Notes under the pieces: generated by a model
What the model was told of the DNA's origin: nothing
The model's database searches: none
Seen by the model: the letters and a program-made list of their open reading frames with translations, nothing else
Origin: Bacteroidales bacterium
GTDB taxonomy: Bacteria; Bacteroidota; Bacteroidia; Bacteroidales; Paludibacteraceae
NCBI GenBank assembly: GCA_900767595.1
Contig: CAAFZS010000036.1
Location: 1 to 6,213 of the forward strand
Direction of reading: 5' to 3'
Length of the DNA stretch: 6,213 nt
Translations under genes and position numbers: made by a program
Shown here: piece after piece, positions 4,884 to 6,213 of the stretch
Layout: every line of letters starts with the position of its first letter
Numbering within the stretch: position 1 is the stretch's first letter

Positions 4884-6072
4884 GTATAAAAACTTTCAAA
4901 ATCACCTGCTCCGGACGCTTCAAGACATTCGCGAAGCAGGCTTATACAAAAACGAACGCGTCATCATTACCCCCCAATCCTCTGCTATCCAAGTAGAGGG
5001 TGGGGTGGATGTCATTAACTTCTGCGCAAATAACTACCTCGGCTTGGCTGACAACAAGGAACTGATCCAAGCAGCCAAAGACAAGATGGACGCGCGCGGC
5101 TACGGAATGGCTTCGGTTCGCTTTATCTGCGGTACCCAAGACACCCATAAACAACTCGAACAAGCCATCTCCGCCTTCTTCGGCACCGAGGACACCATCC
5201 TCTATGCCGCTTGCTTCGATGCCAATGGCGGACTGTTTGAGCCGCTGCTGACCGAACAGGACGCTATCATCTCCGATGCCCTCAACCACGCCTCTATCAT
5301 CGACGGCGTGCGCCTGTGCAAGGCCGTTCGTTATCGTTACAAGAACGGCGATGTAGCCGACCTCGAAGAGCAACTCAAGGCTGCCCAAGCCCAGCGGTTC
5401 CGCATCATCGCTACCGATGGTGTCTTCTCCATGGACGGTAACGTCTGCCCACTCGATAAGATCTACGAACTGGCGCAGAAATACGATGCCCTCGTTATGG
5501 TCGATGAGAGCCACTCCGCCGGAGTCGTCGGTAAGACCGGTCACGGCGTGACCGAACTCTACAACCTCCGAGGCAAAGTGGAGATCATCACCGGTACCTT
5601 AGGCAAAGCCTTCGGCGGTTCCGTGGGCGGTTTCACTACCGGCCGTAAGGAGATCATCGACCTGCTGCGCCAACGCAGCCGTCCGTACCTGTTCTCTAAC
5701 TCTATCCCGCCGATGATAGCAGCCGCAGGACTTAAGACCTTCGAACTGCTCACCCGCGATAACTCGCTGCAAGATAAACTGCACGCGAACACCGAGTATT
5801 TCGTCACTAAGATGAAAGCCGCAGGCTTCGACATTAAACCGACCCAGTCTGCCATCTGTGCTGTCATGCTCTACGATGCGCGTCTGAGTCAGGAGTTCGC
5901 TGCCGCCTTGCAACAAGAGGGTATCTACGTTACCGGATTCTACTATCCCGTTGTCCCGCAAGGACAAGCGCGTATCCGCGTACAACTCAGTGCCGCCCAT
6001 ACCCAAGCCCAACTCGACAAAGGTATCGCCGCCTTCATCAAAGTCGGCAAACAATTAAAAGTTTTAGAATAA
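4882..6072 (+). CDS. kbl: Glycine C-acetyltransferase (2-amino-3-ketobutyrate CoA ligase)
   Basis: This 396-residue protein is a full-length member of the PLP-dependent alpha-oxoamine synthase family and aligns almost end to end with E. coli Kbl as remembered. It cleaves 2-amino-3-ketobutyrate with CoA to glycine and acetyl-CoA, the second step of threonine catabolism after threonine dehydrogenase. The PLP lysine is Lys242 in GTLGKAFGG. His136 (SDALNHAS), Asp208 and His211 (MVDESH) and Arg366 (QARIRVQ) are the expected cofactor and carboxylate contacts. NFCANNYLGL, MASVRFICGTQ and YPVVPQGQARIR are signature stretches that favour Kbl over the related BioF, HemA or Spt enzymes. The ATG sits at the end of the 9-mer array and matches the family's N-terminus; no Shine-Dalgarno is present. 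It is probably the last gene of the kinase-gdhA-kbl transcript. The threonine dehydrogenase gene is not in the window. Confidence 0.96.
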   Translation: MYKNFQNHLLRTLQDIREAGLYKNERVIITPQSSAIQVEGGVDVINFCANNYLGLADNKELIQAAKDKMDARGYGMASVRFICGTQDTHKQLEQAISAFFGTEDTILYAACFDANGGLFEPLLTEQDAIISDALNHASIIDGVRLCKAVRYRYKNGDVADLEEQLKAAQAQRFRIIATDGVFSMDGNVCPLDKIYELAQKYDALVMVDESHSAGVVGKTGHGVTELYNLRGKVEIITGTLGKAFGGSVGGFTTGRKEIIDLLRQRSRPYLFSNSIPPMIAAAGLKTFELLTRDNSLQDKLHANTEYFVTKMKAAGFDIKPTQSAICAVMLYDARLSQEFAAALQQEGIYVTGFYYPVVPQGQARIRVQLSAAHTQAQLDKGIAAFIKVGKQLKVLE

Positions 6073-6079
6073 GGAGATC

Positions 6080-6213
6080 CTCTCACAGATTCCACAGATG
6101 ATTTTTAGTAAGATTTTGAAATAAAGATTTTTATAAGATTTTTGAGCGCAGCGAAATAAAAACAAATGCTCCAACGATTTTAAGTAAATCCCTTATAAGA
6201 TTTTAATAGCGTA
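6080..6213 (+). repeat. 134-bp interspersed repeat, right copy (cut by window end)
   Basis: This is the inverted partner of 461-594 (3 mismatches in 134 bp, no gaps). It starts 7 bp after the kbl stop codon. In order it holds a 9-bp-period pair of CACAGAT (6084-6090, 6093-6099), GATTTT words starting at 6100, 6112, 6126 and 6137, the core GAGCGCAGCG, and further GATTTT words near the end. The sequence stops at the window boundary while still matching, so its true right end is unknown. Confidence 0.92.

Noticed and set aside
3514..4923. A long open frame on the minus strand opposite gdhA (469 codons)
   Set aside because: It mirrors gdhA and the start of kbl, its composition is what an antisense frame of a GC-skewed codon pattern gives, and it shows no recognisable motif. 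The plus-strand genes are unmistakable.
6071..6076. AAGGAG resembling a Shine-Dalgarno at the kbl stop
   Set aside because: The nearest ATG is about 21 nt away and leads only to the eight-codon frame; no other gene here uses such a site.
6098..6124. An eight-codon frame (MIFSKILK) inside the 134-bp repeat, also present in the left copy
   Set aside because: It is too short, has no ribosome-loading region at a useful distance, and is expected by chance in an AT-rich repeat.
461..6213. A composite transposon bounded by the inverted repeats
   Set aside because: There is no transposase or recombinase gene between them and the cargo is ordinary metabolism.

Overview
The window looks like a piece of a Bacteroidota (probably Bacteroidales) chromosome or short contig. 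Three things support this. None of the five genes has a Shine-Dalgarno sequence; starts are preceded by A/T-rich leaders. The only recognisable promoters are of the Bacteroidetes type (TTG, 20 bp, TAnnTTTG). The proteins (GdhA, Kbl, an NtrY-like kinase, an ArsG/DsbD-like permease, TrmN6) read like Bacteroidales family members from memory. No database search was possible.

Layout: (1) 1-365, minus strand: the first 121 codons of a TrmN6-type tRNA methyltransferase, cut by the window edge and carrying two in-frame blocks of a TAGAGTT-like heptamer repeat. (2) 366-600: an AT-rich spacer that includes a 134-bp repeat (461-594). (3) 601-1299, minus strand: a six-helix ArsG/DsbD-like permease with a His/Asp-rich loop. 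(4) 1300-1364: a compact, almost symmetrical divergent promoter. (5) 1365-6072, plus strand: a probable three-gene operon. It runs from a multi-domain sensor histidine kinase that overlaps the next start by 14 bp, to NADP-type glutamate dehydrogenase gdhA, to a 48-nt spacer made mostly of five tandem 9-mers, to kbl (glycine C-acetyltransferase). (6) 6080-6213: a second copy of the 134-bp repeat, inverted relative to the first and cut by the window end.

How the genes fit together: gdhA makes glutamate from ammonium and 2-oxoglutarate. Kbl splits 2-amino-3-ketobutyrate, the threonine breakdown intermediate, into glycine and acetyl-CoA. The kinase belongs to the NtrY-like class, often tied to nitrogen control, so an amino-nitrogen operon with its own sensor is a reasonable hypothesis. 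No response regulator is visible. 

The gene content is largely housekeeping. The unusual part is the non-genic architecture: repeats inside a coding sequence that keep the frame open, a 9-mer array that runs into a start codon, a long repeat placed 6-7 bp behind two unrelated stop codons in the same sense, and a divergent promoter in which each -33 box lies over the other promoter's -7 box.
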